A DNA stretch of 64,000 bases from Bradyrhizobium sp. ORS 278 (GTDB taxonomy: Bacteria; Pseudomonadota; Alphaproteobacteria; Rhizobiales; Xanthobacteraceae), in NCBI RefSeq assembly GCF_000026145.1, contig NC_009445.1:6602501-6666500 (forward strand), read 5' to 3'. Every line of letters begins with the position of its first letter. Position 1 is the stretch's first letter. Shown piece by piece: positions 34,821 through 42,511 of this stretch. Under the pieces are notes generated by a model that saw only the letters and a program-made list of their open reading frames with translations, was not told the origin of the DNA and ran no database searches. The translations under genes and the position numbers were made by a program.

Positions 34821-35579
34821 CTATGGCCTGAAAAGCTCTATCAAATTGAATGATTCAACGTTCTTTTCGCAGTCACGGGCAAGTTCTGCGAGGTCTTCCT
34901 CGAACTGCTTATAGATGTACAACGACTCATCTTCCCCGACGCCCCTTTCATACACATGAACGAAACCGGCGTTGTAGCGCTTTTCAATCGGGTAGTAGAT
35001 GGCCATGACCTTCTTCTCGGTCATCACTGCCGAATAGGTATTGAAGCGTCGATGTCCGTAGATGCGGAGATTCTTCAAGTTGTCCCATATCCCGTCACAT
35101 AGAAGCCGAATGGAATCTCCGATCTCGGCTTGTTGGACCTCAGTGTTCTTCGTGCTCACGTCCGCAATCGGTTTGATGAATGGATTCTGCGGGTGAAGCA
35201 CGAAAATGTCCGTGCGACGCCCCTCTTGCAGTCGGCCACGAAGAGTTTCCAGGTGTCTGGGCAACCACATTTTCATGTCGTTAAATACAAGTGTGAGATG
35301 TTCCGCACTTGCAAGTTCGGGATTGTAGTTTCGGCCGTTCGCCGGATACAGCAATCCGGATAAGCCGTACGGAAGCGACGACTTTCCCTGAGCTGGGAAT
35401 AGCTTCTCGTAGAGATGATCTACCGCCGTCCGAACTACTTCGCTTCGGTGGCCCATTTTGACGGGGTCTATGGGGATGCCAAGCGGCTCCGCCAGCTCGT
35501 CGACTTTCTTGCGGTACGGCTGCTTTGCGTAAATGACCATTCTGTTCTCGTCCGAACGTCTACCTTTCCCTTCTGCCAT
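34821..35579 (-). CDS. Unknown protein with ribbon-helix-helix-like N-terminus
   Basis: The 252-residue protein starts with a basic region and a segment like the helices of ribbon-helix-helix repressors (KMGHRSEVVRTAVDHLYEKLF, about 58-78). The larger C-terminal part (TDIFVLHPQNPFIKPI through IRLLCDGIWDNL and VMAIYYPIEKRYNAGFVHVYERG) resembles the regulatory/phosphodiesterase-like tail found in some prokaryotic sensor proteins, but I cannot assign it. ATG 35579 has AGGGGGGCTTA upstream, so the longer 35627 start is unlikely. It may sense a ligand and regulate nearby genes. Confidence 0.5.
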   Translation of the reverse strand: MAEGKGRRSDENRMVIYAKQPYRKKVDELAEPLGIPIDPVKMGHRSEVVRTAVDHLYEKLFPAQGKSSLPYGLSGLLYPANGRNYNPELASAEHLTLVFNDMKMWLPRHLETLRGRLQEGRRTDIFVLHPQNPFIKPIADVSTKNTEVQQAEIGDSIRLLCDGIWDNLKNLRIYGHRRFNTYSAVMTEKKVMAIYYPIEKRYNAGFVHVYERGVGEDESLYIYKQFEEDLAELARDCEKNVESFNLIELFRP

Positions 35580-35822
35580 TAAGCCCCCCTGACCTGCCAC
35601 GCCATCGATTACAGCACCAAAAGCCACGTTGTAATACCTCTATGTCACCACCACGCACACCCTACTGCACTAACCACGGCACTACCTGAGGCACGCAGCA
35701 GGACGCCAGCTGTAACACCTTGTGGCATCTTCACTTCTACCCGCATCAAATGGCTTTCTCCGCAAACCTTCGAGGCTCGACCCTCTCGAAGCCCATGAAA
35801 AGCGCCTGACGCGGAGCCCTCC

Positions 35823-36200
35823 ATGACAGACTTCAGCCATTTGCTGCTGCATTTCCTCGCCCTTGAAATCAAAAGCGAAATCCTTGAGTGGCCCGCGGTC
35901 TCTACTCCAGATACCGCGATCGATCCCACCGAAGAAGCCTTGCTAAGGGAATTTCGTCCCATCCATCAATCATCCGCTGGTCCGCGTGAAGGCCGGTTTC
36001 AGCGAATGGAGAAGTGGAGCAACGGCAACCCCGTCGCCTACTATCAGGCGTTCTGCCGTAACCCGGAGACCGGAAAATTCGAGCGGTATGGCTGGCGCTA
36101 CATGCTGTCAAACGGCCAGCTGATCCTGCACAAGACATTCCCTGTCCTGAACAAGGATTACGAGAAACGAGAATCAAGGAGCGCACGGGCCGCCAGATAG
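35823..36200 (+). CDS. Small unknown protein upstream of rep
   Basis: The 125-residue protein has no recognised motif. GGAG lies before ATG 35823. Its C-terminal half (AYYQAFCRNPETGKFERYGWRYML) looks like a compact beta-rich fold. It ends 12 bases before the Rep gene, so the two are probably co-transcribed and it may help replication or transfer. Confidence 0.5.
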   Translation: MTDFSHLLLHFLALEIKSEILEWPAVSTPDTAIDPTEEALLREFRPIHQSSAGPREGRFQRMEKWSNGNPVAYYQAFCRNPETGKFERYGWRYMLSNGQLILHKTFPVLNKDYEKRESRSARAAR

Positions 36201-36212
36201 GGGAGCCGAGCG

Positions 36213-37430
36213 ATGCTCTCCGAGCCCAGCATCGACCCGCTCCAGCACGAATGGATGGGAGCTGCGAGCAGCCAAGTTCTGCTCGGCCTCGATGCTCGAC
36301 CGGATTTCATCTGTGAGCAGATCGACCCGCCCGTAGATTTACGGGATCGGGACAATCTGCCCGACGTCGGCAAACGACTTGGCAAGGTCGGACGGCGCGA
36401 CTTCCAACGCCTTCAGCAGGAAAAGCTCGCAATCGCCGAGAGCCTGAAGGAAGCCGGCCGCGACGAAGACGCCGGCCTGCTCCGAAACTGCTGCACCAAC
36501 CTCATCATCGATAAGTACGAGAAGGGTCGCCGGGTACGCGGCCCCAATGAATGCAAGCACCCTCTGTGCCCGACCGCGCAATTGGCACGCCAGCGGCGGA
36601 CCTATCGACGCGTCGCACAGGCATTGGAGCGCTACCTGCGACGCAAAGAGGGAATGGTGGGCATCATGCTTACCACCACCATGGAGAGCTGCCCGTCGCA
36701 TGAACTGCGCTACCGCACGGGCCAGCTGATCGCAGCCTGTTCACGGCTCATGACCTTTGCCCCGGTCAAGCGGGCGGTCGCCGCCTACGTCAGGGTCATT
36801 GAATTCACCCGCAACGCGGTGACACAGCTGTGGCACCCTCATGCCCATTGGCTTCTGCTGGTGCCGAAGTCCTACTTTGCCAAGGGCAGCAAGACCTTCA
36901 TCGACCATGACCGATGGAGCAAGCTGTTCCGCAAAGCGCTGCGCTGCGCGTACACGCCTATCGTTGATGTCCGTGTCGCGAAAGGGGTGTCGTCCCCGCT
37001 TTCCGAGGCGGGACTCAAGCCCCTCCGTGAGATCGCCAAGTACACCACCAAGCCCGGCACGCTGGTCTACTGGGACAACGGCATGCCGTACGCGGTCGGC
37101 CGGCAACGGCCTGAGCTGTATCGCAAAGCCAAGGGCGCGCCGCTAGAGCCGATGTTCAACGTGCCGGTGATGGCGCTGGCAGACGCCGTCAAAGGCCGCC
37201 GCCTGGTCGCTCTGTCGCGCAATCTCGAAACCGACGAAGAGCTGGATTTCACGGACGACCCTCGCGGCGACGAGCTTGATCAGACCACCGAAGATCTCGG
37301 CGCCTTCATCTGCACCGAGTTCTACGAGTGGCGCGGTCGCGGGCGGCACGGCGATTACTTTCTCGTCGGTCGCTCGTTCGACGAGCCCGGTCAACACAAA
37401 CGCAAGGAGGGATTCGCAATGGGGCCGTGA
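36213..37430 (+). CDS. Rolling-circle replication initiator/relaxase, Rep_1 type (HUH)
   Basis: The 405-residue protein has the HUH metal motif HPHAHWLLLVPKS at residues 208-217 and a catalytic tyrosine in REIAKYTTKPG (Tyr277), in the order seen in pUB110/pC194-family Rep proteins. A Cys pair (CKHPLCPTAQLARQRR, Cys114/Cys119) precedes them, also typical. It would nick one strand at an origin and drive rolling-circle replication or transfer. It leads a gene set with a possible ssDNA-binding protein and an FtsK-type ATPase. The family is known mostly from Gram-positive plasmids and actinobacterial elements, so its presence here is notable. Confidence 0.85.
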   Translation: MLSEPSIDPLQHEWMGAASSQVLLGLDARPDFICEQIDPPVDLRDRDNLPDVGKRLGKVGRRDFQRLQQEKLAIAESLKEAGRDEDAGLLRNCCTNLIIDKYEKGRRVRGPNECKHPLCPTAQLARQRRTYRRVAQALERYLRRKEGMVGIMLTTTMESCPSHELRYRTGQLIAACSRLMTFAPVKRAVAAYVRVIEFTRNAVTQLWHPHAHWLLLVPKSYFAKGSKTFIDHDRWSKLFRKALRCAYTPIVDVRVAKGVSSPLSEAGLKPLREIAKYTTKPGTLVYWDNGMPYAVGRQRPELYRKAKGAPLEPMFNVPVMALADAVKGRRLVALSRNLETDEELDFTDDPRGDELDQTTEDLGAFICTEFYEWRGRGRHGDYFLVGRSFDEPGQHKRKEGFAMGP

Positions 37431-37499
37431 GCATGGATCTCGAGTTCGGTTGCGTTAGTTGCGTTGCGTTTCCCTCTCACCATCCACATGGAGACTGAC

Positions 37500-37835
37500 A
37501 TGTCTGACTTTACTGATGCTGATATCGTCGTCCGCGGCACGAGCCGTGGCGTCCGCGAGAGCCGCAACGAGCGGGGCCAGATTGTCGGCCACTCGGTGCA
37601 GCTGGTCAAGCGCAATGCCAAGAATGGCATTGAGGTCTTGCAGGTGCGCCTGCCTGAGGGCGCCGATCCCGCCAACTACGCCGACGGTAAGCCGGTCGAG
37701 CTGGTGGCGGATATCTCCTCGTACGAGGGCACGATGTACTACCGCGCCACCCGGGAGATCCTGCACGCCAAGCCGGTCGACAGCCGCACGGCTGAGCCGG
37801 CGCGCAAGCCGTCGACCGCGACCGCTCTGAGCTAA
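37500..37835 (+). CDS. Putative ssDNA-binding protein of the Rep module
   Basis: The 111-residue protein looks like a single OB-fold: strands around VQLVKRNAKNGIEVLQVRLP and KPVELVADISSYEGTMYYRAT, then a Pro/Ala-rich tail. This resembles small ssDNA-binding proteins of rolling-circle elements and filamentous phages, but no signature is decisive. ATG 37500 has GGAG seven bases upstream; longer starts are unlikely. It follows rep by 69 bases. Confidence 0.45.
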   Translation: MSDFTDADIVVRGTSRGVRESRNERGQIVGHSVQLVKRNAKNGIEVLQVRLPEGADPANYADGKPVELVADISSYEGTMYYRATREILHAKPVDSRTAEPARKPSTATALS

Positions 37836-37898
37836 GCGCATACAGCGGGTCGGGCAATGGCGCCCGGCCCGGTTCTCTCGATCTCAGGAGATGAAACC

Positions 37899-38123
37899 AT
37901 GAGTGATGCGGATGTTGCGGCGGCGAAGTTCGCCGCGATCAACTGGGAGACCCTCGACGTCAGCGCGGTGTGCGCGTTCTACGACCAGATCGGTCGACCG
38001 CCGGGGGAGCGCGCTCTCCTAGTGGCGCCGATCGACCCAGCGAAGCGCGACGCCTGGAAGCGGCGGTGTATCGCCGATCTTTCGGCCATGCAGGTCCGTG
38101 CCTGTCCGACATGCGGGGCGTGA
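37899..38123 (+). CDS. Small protein with C-terminal CPTC motif
   Basis: The 74-residue protein starts MSDADVAAAKF after a perfect GGAG site and ends VRACPTCGA. A single CxxC could bind metal as a dimer. It lies between the possible ssDNA-binding gene and the next small gene and is probably part of the same operon. Function unknown. Confidence 0.5.
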   Translation: MSDADVAAAKFAAINWETLDVSAVCAFYDQIGRPPGERALLVAPIDPAKRDAWKRRCIADLSAMQVRACPTCGA

Positions 38124-38180
38124 ATGCAAGGCCGCGCAATGCCGCGCGGCCTTGGCCTCATTGGCAGGGGAGACAAAATC

Positions 38181-38417
38181 ATGAACGACAATGCGGAGAA
38201 AAGGCTGGCGGCGTACGAGACCGGCTATATGTGCGGCCCCGCGTTCGTGGCGTTGGATGACGTGCTGATCTGGGCGCGAGCGGTTGCCGAATTGCCCAGG
38301 CAACCGCTCGCCGACCGATCCGGCGATGACGGCGACGCAGCCGGCCACGAACAACACGACATGCATGTGGCCGCGCGGCAAGAGCGCCTTGCGGCGTTAA
38401 GGAGGGCCGCAGAATGA
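38181..38417 (+). CDS. Small protein coupled to the FtsK-type ATPase
   Basis: The 78-residue protein starts at ATG 38181 after GGGGAG. It has a short helical N-terminus (AEKRLAAYETGYMCG) and a His/Asp-rich middle. Its stop overlaps the FtsK-like start (ATGA), so translation is coupled. No known family is apparent. Confidence 0.5.
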   Translation: MNDNAEKRLAAYETGYMCGPAFVALDDVLIWARAVAELPRQPLADRSGDDGDAAGHEQHDMHVAARQERLAALRRAAE

Positions 38418-39886
38418 GCGCCTTCAGCCGCGGCGAGCAGGTGTACGACAGTAGGATTTACGATGTCGCGAGATGGGGATTCGGGGTGCCTACCGTGTAT
38501 TGGGACCCGCCACCCCGCCCAGCGGAGTTCGCCTTCGGGCCGGAGCCCTTCGAGATGTGGGGCGTGCCTTTCGAATATTATATTCCGAAGGGGTCGCGGC
38601 AGGCGTACCTGGTGCGATCCGGGCACAGCGAGGTTTACGCCGATTTCGCCATGAAGCTCATGCTCGGCCGCTTCGCGCGCGAGGCGACGAGGACCTTCGC
38701 CGTGAAAGCGTACGCCGGCGTGACCGAGCATGAGAGAAAGCAGACGATTCTGCGCGAGGCGGCGACGTTGGCCGAGACCAAGTGGTTTGGTGACCTGGAG
38801 GCCGACAAGGAGCGCGTTCTCCGCGAGCTGCGCGCCGGCCGCGAGGCGAAGCTGTCCCGCGACTGGGCTAAAGAAGCATCTCAACCAGATGCCGATGCCG
38901 CCAAGCGCAAGGAGGCGCTGACGACGGCCGAACGGGAGATCGGCCAGGCCGATAAGTCTCGCCTCCAGGCGCTGCGCAAAGCAGAGCAGGAGATCGCGGC
39001 CGCGCAGCAAGCGCGCGAGAAAGCTGCACGCGAGGCGCAATGGGCGATCGAGAGCGCTGCACGCGATCGAGAAAGCCAGGCACGGGAGGCTGCCGAGCAG
39101 GCGCGTGTCCTGAAGCTCTCCCGGCCGATTCCGCTGGCACCGCAGCCTGGCGGAATTGTCTTCGGCACGCGCATCAAGGATGGCGTCGATTTCGTGGTGC
39201 CGCTGGCGCACCTCCAGCACATCTTGCTCAGTGGCGTCTCGGGCGCCGGCAAGACCGTGCTGCTCCATGCGCTGCTCCATCAACTGGTGCAGTCCGACCA
39301 GGTTGAACGGCTGGTGCTGATCGATCTCAAGGGGGGCGTATCGTTCAACAGGTATCGCATCAGCCCCAAGGTCGAGGTGATCTATGAGATGGCCGACGTC
39401 ATCAGGGTCATTGACCAGGTGATGGCACTGATGGTGCAGCGGCAGAACTATATGCGCGAGAACGGCATCGAGTTCTGGCGGCAACGCCGTACGTTCCTGG
39501 TGATCGACGAATATGCGGAAATCCAGACCGAGATCGACGCGGCCGACACCAAGGAAGCCAAGGCAGAAGCCAGACGCCTTGCGGCGAACCTGGCGAGCAT
39601 TTCCCGGCGAGCGAGGGCGCTGGGAATCGTCATGGTCTGTGCCCTGCAACGGCCGACGACGGACGCCATGGACGCGGCCGTGAGAAACAACCTGAGCTGC
39701 CGGATCTGCCTGCGGGCGGCGACGAGCCAACTCGCGGCCTCGATGCTGGACGACCTGGAGCGGCTGCCCGTACGGCCCACCGAGCTGCCGACCGGCGAAT
39801 TCTACTACTATGACGCCAGCCGGGGTCTGACCCGGCTGCTCAAGGCCCAAATTGCGCCTGGCGTCGATCTCGCGGATCTTTTCTGA
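38414..39886 (+). CDS. FtsK/SpoIIIE-type DNA translocase
   Basis: The 490-residue protein has an N-terminal region of unknown fold (1-120), a long coiled coil (about 120-235, rich in Ala/Glu/Arg), and an FtsK/SpoIIIE motor with Walker A GVSGAGKT (274-281), Walker B TFLVIDEYAEI (360-370) and a sensor-like VCALQRPTTDAMDAAVRNN. No membrane helix is present, unlike FtsK. In actinobacterial AICEs (TraB) and ICEBs1 (ConQ) such motors pair with a Rep-type nickase to move DNA between cells. Here it ends the rep operon, which supports the same role. A chromosome-partition role is unlikely. Confidence 0.82.
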   Translation: MSAFSRGEQVYDSRIYDVARWGFGVPTVYWDPPPRPAEFAFGPEPFEMWGVPFEYYIPKGSRQAYLVRSGHSEVYADFAMKLMLGRFAREATRTFAVKAYAGVTEHERKQTILREAATLAETKWFGDLEADKERVLRELRAGREAKLSRDWAKEASQPDADAAKRKEALTTAEREIGQADKSRLQALRKAEQEIAAAQQAREKAAREAQWAIESAARDRESQAREAAEQARVLKLSRPIPLAPQPGGIVFGTRIKDGVDFVVPLAHLQHILLSGVSGAGKTVLLHALLHQLVQSDQVERLVLIDLKGGVSFNRYRISPKVEVIYEMADVIRVIDQVMALMVQRQNYMRENGIEFWRQRRTFLVIDEYAEIQTEIDAADTKEAKAEARRLAANLASISRRARALGIVMVCALQRPTTDAMDAAVRNNLSCRICLRAATSQLAASMLDDLERLPVRPTELPTGEFYYYDASRGLTRLLKAQIAPGVDLADLF

Positions 39887-39971
39887 CATCGTCGAGGGCG
39901 GAGGTGAGCACGGCGCGCGCCAGCGCGCCGCGCGCAGCCGACGCCCCTTTCGTACATACCTAAGAAACAAA

Positions 39972-40448
39972 TCATGGGATTTGTCCCCCAAGGGCAAGGC
40001 TGGTCCGGTGAACGGGGGTCGAACCGTCCCGGGCAATATAGCTGGAAGGCAACGCGGCGGTCTCAGGGGTGCGCGAGTGGTAGGCAGCAAAGGCGGTAGC
40101 CCCGACAATGAGCAACACTAAGAGCGCGAAGCAATCGACCGCGAATTGTCGGCGGCGTGCAGCGTCTCGGCCAGCCCGTACGGCCTCGGGGGATGGTGGG
40201 TCAGGTTCATAGCCCCGCTGCCAGGGCAAGCGCAGGGGATGAGGACGGCGAACGTCGATGCCGAGGCTCACGCCGTCCCAGTCGTTGTTACTGGTCAGCA
40301 CATTGCGCAGGTACTTGGCCAGCAGGTCATCGTTTCTGCGGGGTTGCGGGTTGTCGGCGTCACGCTCGGCAAACCATTCGCGCAGGTCTTGAATGGTCTG
40401 CTCATCGGTCTTGATGATGAGGGTCGTTTTCCATGTTTGGATGTCCAT
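39972..40448 (-). CDS. Small protein with one C-terminal membrane helix
   Basis: The 158-residue protein has a soluble basic first part (residues 1-95) and a single hydrophobic helix (FALLVLLIVGATAFAAYH, about 106-123), then a short tail. It could be a membrane anchor for the soluble ATPases of the element, but nothing proves this. ATG 40448 lacks a strong ribosome site. It converges on the FtsK-type gene. Confidence 0.45.
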   Translation of the reverse strand: MDIQTWKTTLIIKTDEQTIQDLREWFAERDADNPQPRRNDDLLAKYLRNVLTSNNDWDGVSLGIDVRRPHPLRLPWQRGYEPDPPSPEAVRAGRDAARRRQFAVDCFALLVLLIVGATAFAAYHSRTPETAALPSSYIARDGSTPVHRTSLALGGQIP

Positions 40449-40534
40449 GGGTCACACTTTCTGTCATTGGTTCTTCTTGGTTGGCCAATGCAGCGACCGA
40501 CCGGGCGCGCAAGCGCACGGGCGGAGCTGCAATT

Positions 40535-40546
40535 TCCTTGATACCT
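40535..40546 (+). other. Possible rolling-circle nick site (CTTGATA)
   Basis: TTCCTTGATACC contains CTTGATA, the core of the pUB110/pC194-family nick site. It lies in the gap after the rep-ftsK module. No strong flanking cruciform is visible, so the match may be chance. Confidence 0.3.
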
Positions 40547-40599
40547 CGGCGTTTTTGACTGGGACTTGGCGGCCGTTTCCGCTCAAGCTAGTATGCAGG

Positions 40600-40660
40600 C
40601 ACGGCTTCGATTGCGAGCAACCGAAGTCGAGAGCCCCGATTGGATGCGGGGCTTTTTCAT
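40600..40660 (+). ncRNA. Candidate small RNA with promoter and terminator
   Basis: TTGGCG (40566-40571) and TAGTAT (40589-40594) are 17 bases apart and would start RNA near 40600. The transcript would have a hairpin CGGCTTCG/CGAAGTCG (40602-40629) and end at AGCCCCG/CGGGGCT plus TTTTT (40632-40657). No gene precedes it on this strand since 39886. Confidence 0.4.
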
Positions 40661-40743
40661 CGTTAGTGCTTGTAAAAGACCCCAACCGTCCCACAATAGA
40701 TTCATCCACACCTGCCGTTTCGCCCCTGGGCGATCGGTCTCTC

Positions 40744-40770
40744 GTCACCGCCTCCGGGCGTGACGGAGGC
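40744..40770 (+). promoter_or_regulatory. Leader hairpin, copy 2
   Basis: GTCAC-c-GCC/GGC-GTGAC (40744-40764) and the alternative GCCTCC/GGAGGC (40750-40770) match the structure at 34456-34481, with compensating changes in the second stem. It precedes the ankyrin gene. Confidence 0.5.
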
Positions 40771-40790
40771 CTATCCACGGGGAATTTACT

Positions 40791-41369
40791 ATGAACGAGC
40801 TACTCAATGCCGCTCGCGAGGGCGACACAGCCATGGTCGAATCCTTGCTCAGCGAGGGTGTGGCGATCGATCTCCAAGACAAGTACGGCACCACCGCGCT
40901 GATGCTGGCGGCCCTTAACGGCCGCACCGCCACCGTGGAAGCTCTGCTCGCCAAGGGCGCCGCAATCGATCTCCAAGACAAGTACGGCGAAACCGCGCTG
41001 ATGCTGGCCACGCACAATGGCCACACCGCCGTTGTGGAAGCCCTACTTGCCAAGGGAGCGGCGATCGACCTCCAGAGCAACAACGGCTTCACCGCGCTGA
41101 TCTGGGCGGCTTACTACAAACACACCGCCACCGTGGAAGCTCTGCTCGCCAAGGGTGCGGCGATCAATCTCCAGGACAGCGACGGCTTCACCGCGCTGAT
41201 CTGGGCGGCTTATCGCGGACACATCGCGATCGCGGAGGCGCTGCTCGCCAAGGGAGCGGCGATCGACCTCCAGGACAGCGACGGCAGAACCGCGCTGACG
41301 TTGGCGGCCTTCGTGGGTCACACCGACATCGTCAACCTGCTCAAGGCGGCGAAGCAGCCTACGGCCTGA
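40791..41369 (+). CDS. Ankyrin-repeat protein
   Basis: The 192-residue protein is almost entirely ankyrin repeats: an N-terminal cap and five full units of the form TATVEALLAKGAAIDLQDKYGxTALMLAA. The repeats are nearly identical, which suggests recent duplication. No signal peptide or enzymatic domain is present, so it is probably a cytoplasmic binding protein. GGGGAA lies before ATG 40791. It stands alone between a leader hairpin and a terminator, like a cargo cassette. Confidence 0.88.
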   Translation: MNELLNAAREGDTAMVESLLSEGVAIDLQDKYGTTALMLAALNGRTATVEALLAKGAAIDLQDKYGETALMLATHNGHTAVVEALLAKGAAIDLQSNNGFTALIWAAYYKHTATVEALLAKGAAINLQDSDGFTALIWAAYRGHIAIAEALLAKGAAIDLQDSDGRTALTLAAFVGHTDIVNLLKAAKQPTA

Positions 41370-41390
41370 CTCTTCCGCTCGAACACCTGG

Positions 41391-41417
41391 ACGGCCCCTC
41401 GCGGGGCCGTTCTTTCG
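41391..41417 (+). terminator. Terminator after the ankyrin gene
   Basis: ACGGCCCC-tcgc-GGGGCCGT forms an 8-bp stem followed by TCTTTCG, 22 bases after the stop. Confidence 0.65.
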
Positions 41418-41451
41418 TCGTAAAATCGCAAACTCACAAAATCGTAAAATC
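41418..41451. repeat. TCGTAAAATC repeats, copies 1 and 2
   Basis: The 10-mer occurs at 41418-41427 and 41442-41451. Further copies are at 42486-42495 and 52011-52020, all between genes. The rest of the 41370-41682 gap holds only the terminator. Confidence 0.5.
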
Positions 41452-41682
41452 ATGCAGAAGATAGGCGGCGCAGTCCGCAATTCCTCTGCGAGAACAGATT
41501 CGTAGACAATTTGACCGGCCGCTCACTGAGACCTAAAGTAGCGTCGGCCACAGGAACTCGACGCTAGAACCTAACGTCCCGATTCGGAGCATAGGGAAGG
41601 TTCCCGACAATAAACTTGCCGATCTGCGGGCGATGACTCATCATCCTCTCTGAGAACAACGCAAACGATCCCCAATAATTCC

Positions 41683-42462
41683 ATGACAACGCTCACGATC
41701 GCCGCTGTATCAAGCGCCATCACGTCCGACGTCAGAGTCAATGGCGCTCATATACGCGATTGCATGACGAAGGCGGCAGATCTAGGCGCGCGCCTTGTAC
41801 ATTTTCCCGAAGGTGCTTTGTCCGGCTACGTAAAGGCTCAAATCCAACATTGGGATCAGGTGGACTGGTCTATCCTCCAGGCCGAGTTGGACGCAATCGC
41901 CGCGAATGCAAGAAAGCTCGGGATCTGGGTCGTTGTCGGAGCCAACCACCAGCGCATAGCACCACTGTGGCCGCATAACTCTTTGTATGTTATTTCCGAA
42001 AATGGCATCATTATCGGTCGCTATGATAAGCGGCTAATCTCCCACGCAGAATCAATCAGCTGGTACACGCCCGGTTCGGACCCAATCGTGTTCGAGGTCG
42101 ATGGCTTCCGATTCGGTTGTGCGCTCTGCATCGAAATCCATTTTCCGGAACTGTTCATGGAATATGGAAGGCTGGGGGTCGATGGCGTACTTTTCTCAGC
42201 CTACGCCGAGGACCCGATCTTCGCAGTGACTGCCCAGGCCCACGCAGCAACCAATAACATCTGGATGAGCGTATCCACTCCTGCCGCCTGTCGCCCTAGA
42301 CTACCTTGCAGCTTGATCGGGCCAGACGGCTACGTGTTCGGCCAATCAACGCTGGAGCAGGATCTTGTCTACGGGACGCTGGACCGTTCGAAATACGAAA
42401 TTGCTTTGACAAAGGCCCGTCCTTGGCGGGCTTCTGTCCGCGAGAACAAGAAAGGACCGTAG
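41683..42462 (+). CDS. Carbon-nitrogen hydrolase (nitrilase superfamily)
   Basis: The 259-residue protein has the Glu-Lys-Cys catalytic set: Glu in HFPEGALSGY (about residue 43), Lys in RYDKRLISHAE (about 112) and Cys in FGCALCIEIHFPEL (about 150). The family hydrolyses amides or nitriles, and sometimes forms N-acyl bonds. The substrate cannot be told. No neighbour points to a pathway, so it looks like cargo. It is followed by a TCGTAAAATC repeat and then the convergent ardC gene. Confidence 0.85.
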   Translation: MTTLTIAAVSSAITSDVRVNGAHIRDCMTKAADLGARLVHFPEGALSGYVKAQIQHWDQVDWSILQAELDAIAANARKLGIWVVVGANHQRIAPLWPHNSLYVISENGIIIGRYDKRLISHAESISWYTPGSDPIVFEVDGFRFGCALCIEIHFPELFMEYGRLGVDGVLFSAYAEDPIFAVTAQAHAATNNIWMSVSTPAACRPRLPCSLIGPDGYVFGQSTLEQDLVYGTLDRSKYEIALTKARPWRASVRENKKGP

Positions 42463-42485
42463 GACCAGTATCTGTCTTTCCAAAA

Positions 42486-42495
42486 TCGTAAAATC
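42486..42495. repeat. TCGTAAAATC repeat, copy 3
   Basis: The 10-mer lies between the nitrilase-like gene and ardC. It matches the copies at 41418, 41442 and 52011. Confidence 0.45.
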
Positions 42496-42511
42496 CTCTT
42501 TCAAAGGCCCG

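Noticed and set aside
36213..39886. Filamentous prophage interpretation of the Rep-SSB-ATPase genes
   Set aside because: No coat-like small membrane proteins, no pIII or secretin, and the ATPase is FtsK-type rather than Zot.
38225..40108. 627-codon minus-strand frame
   Set aside because: It is antisense to the FtsK-type gene and has no recognisable motif.
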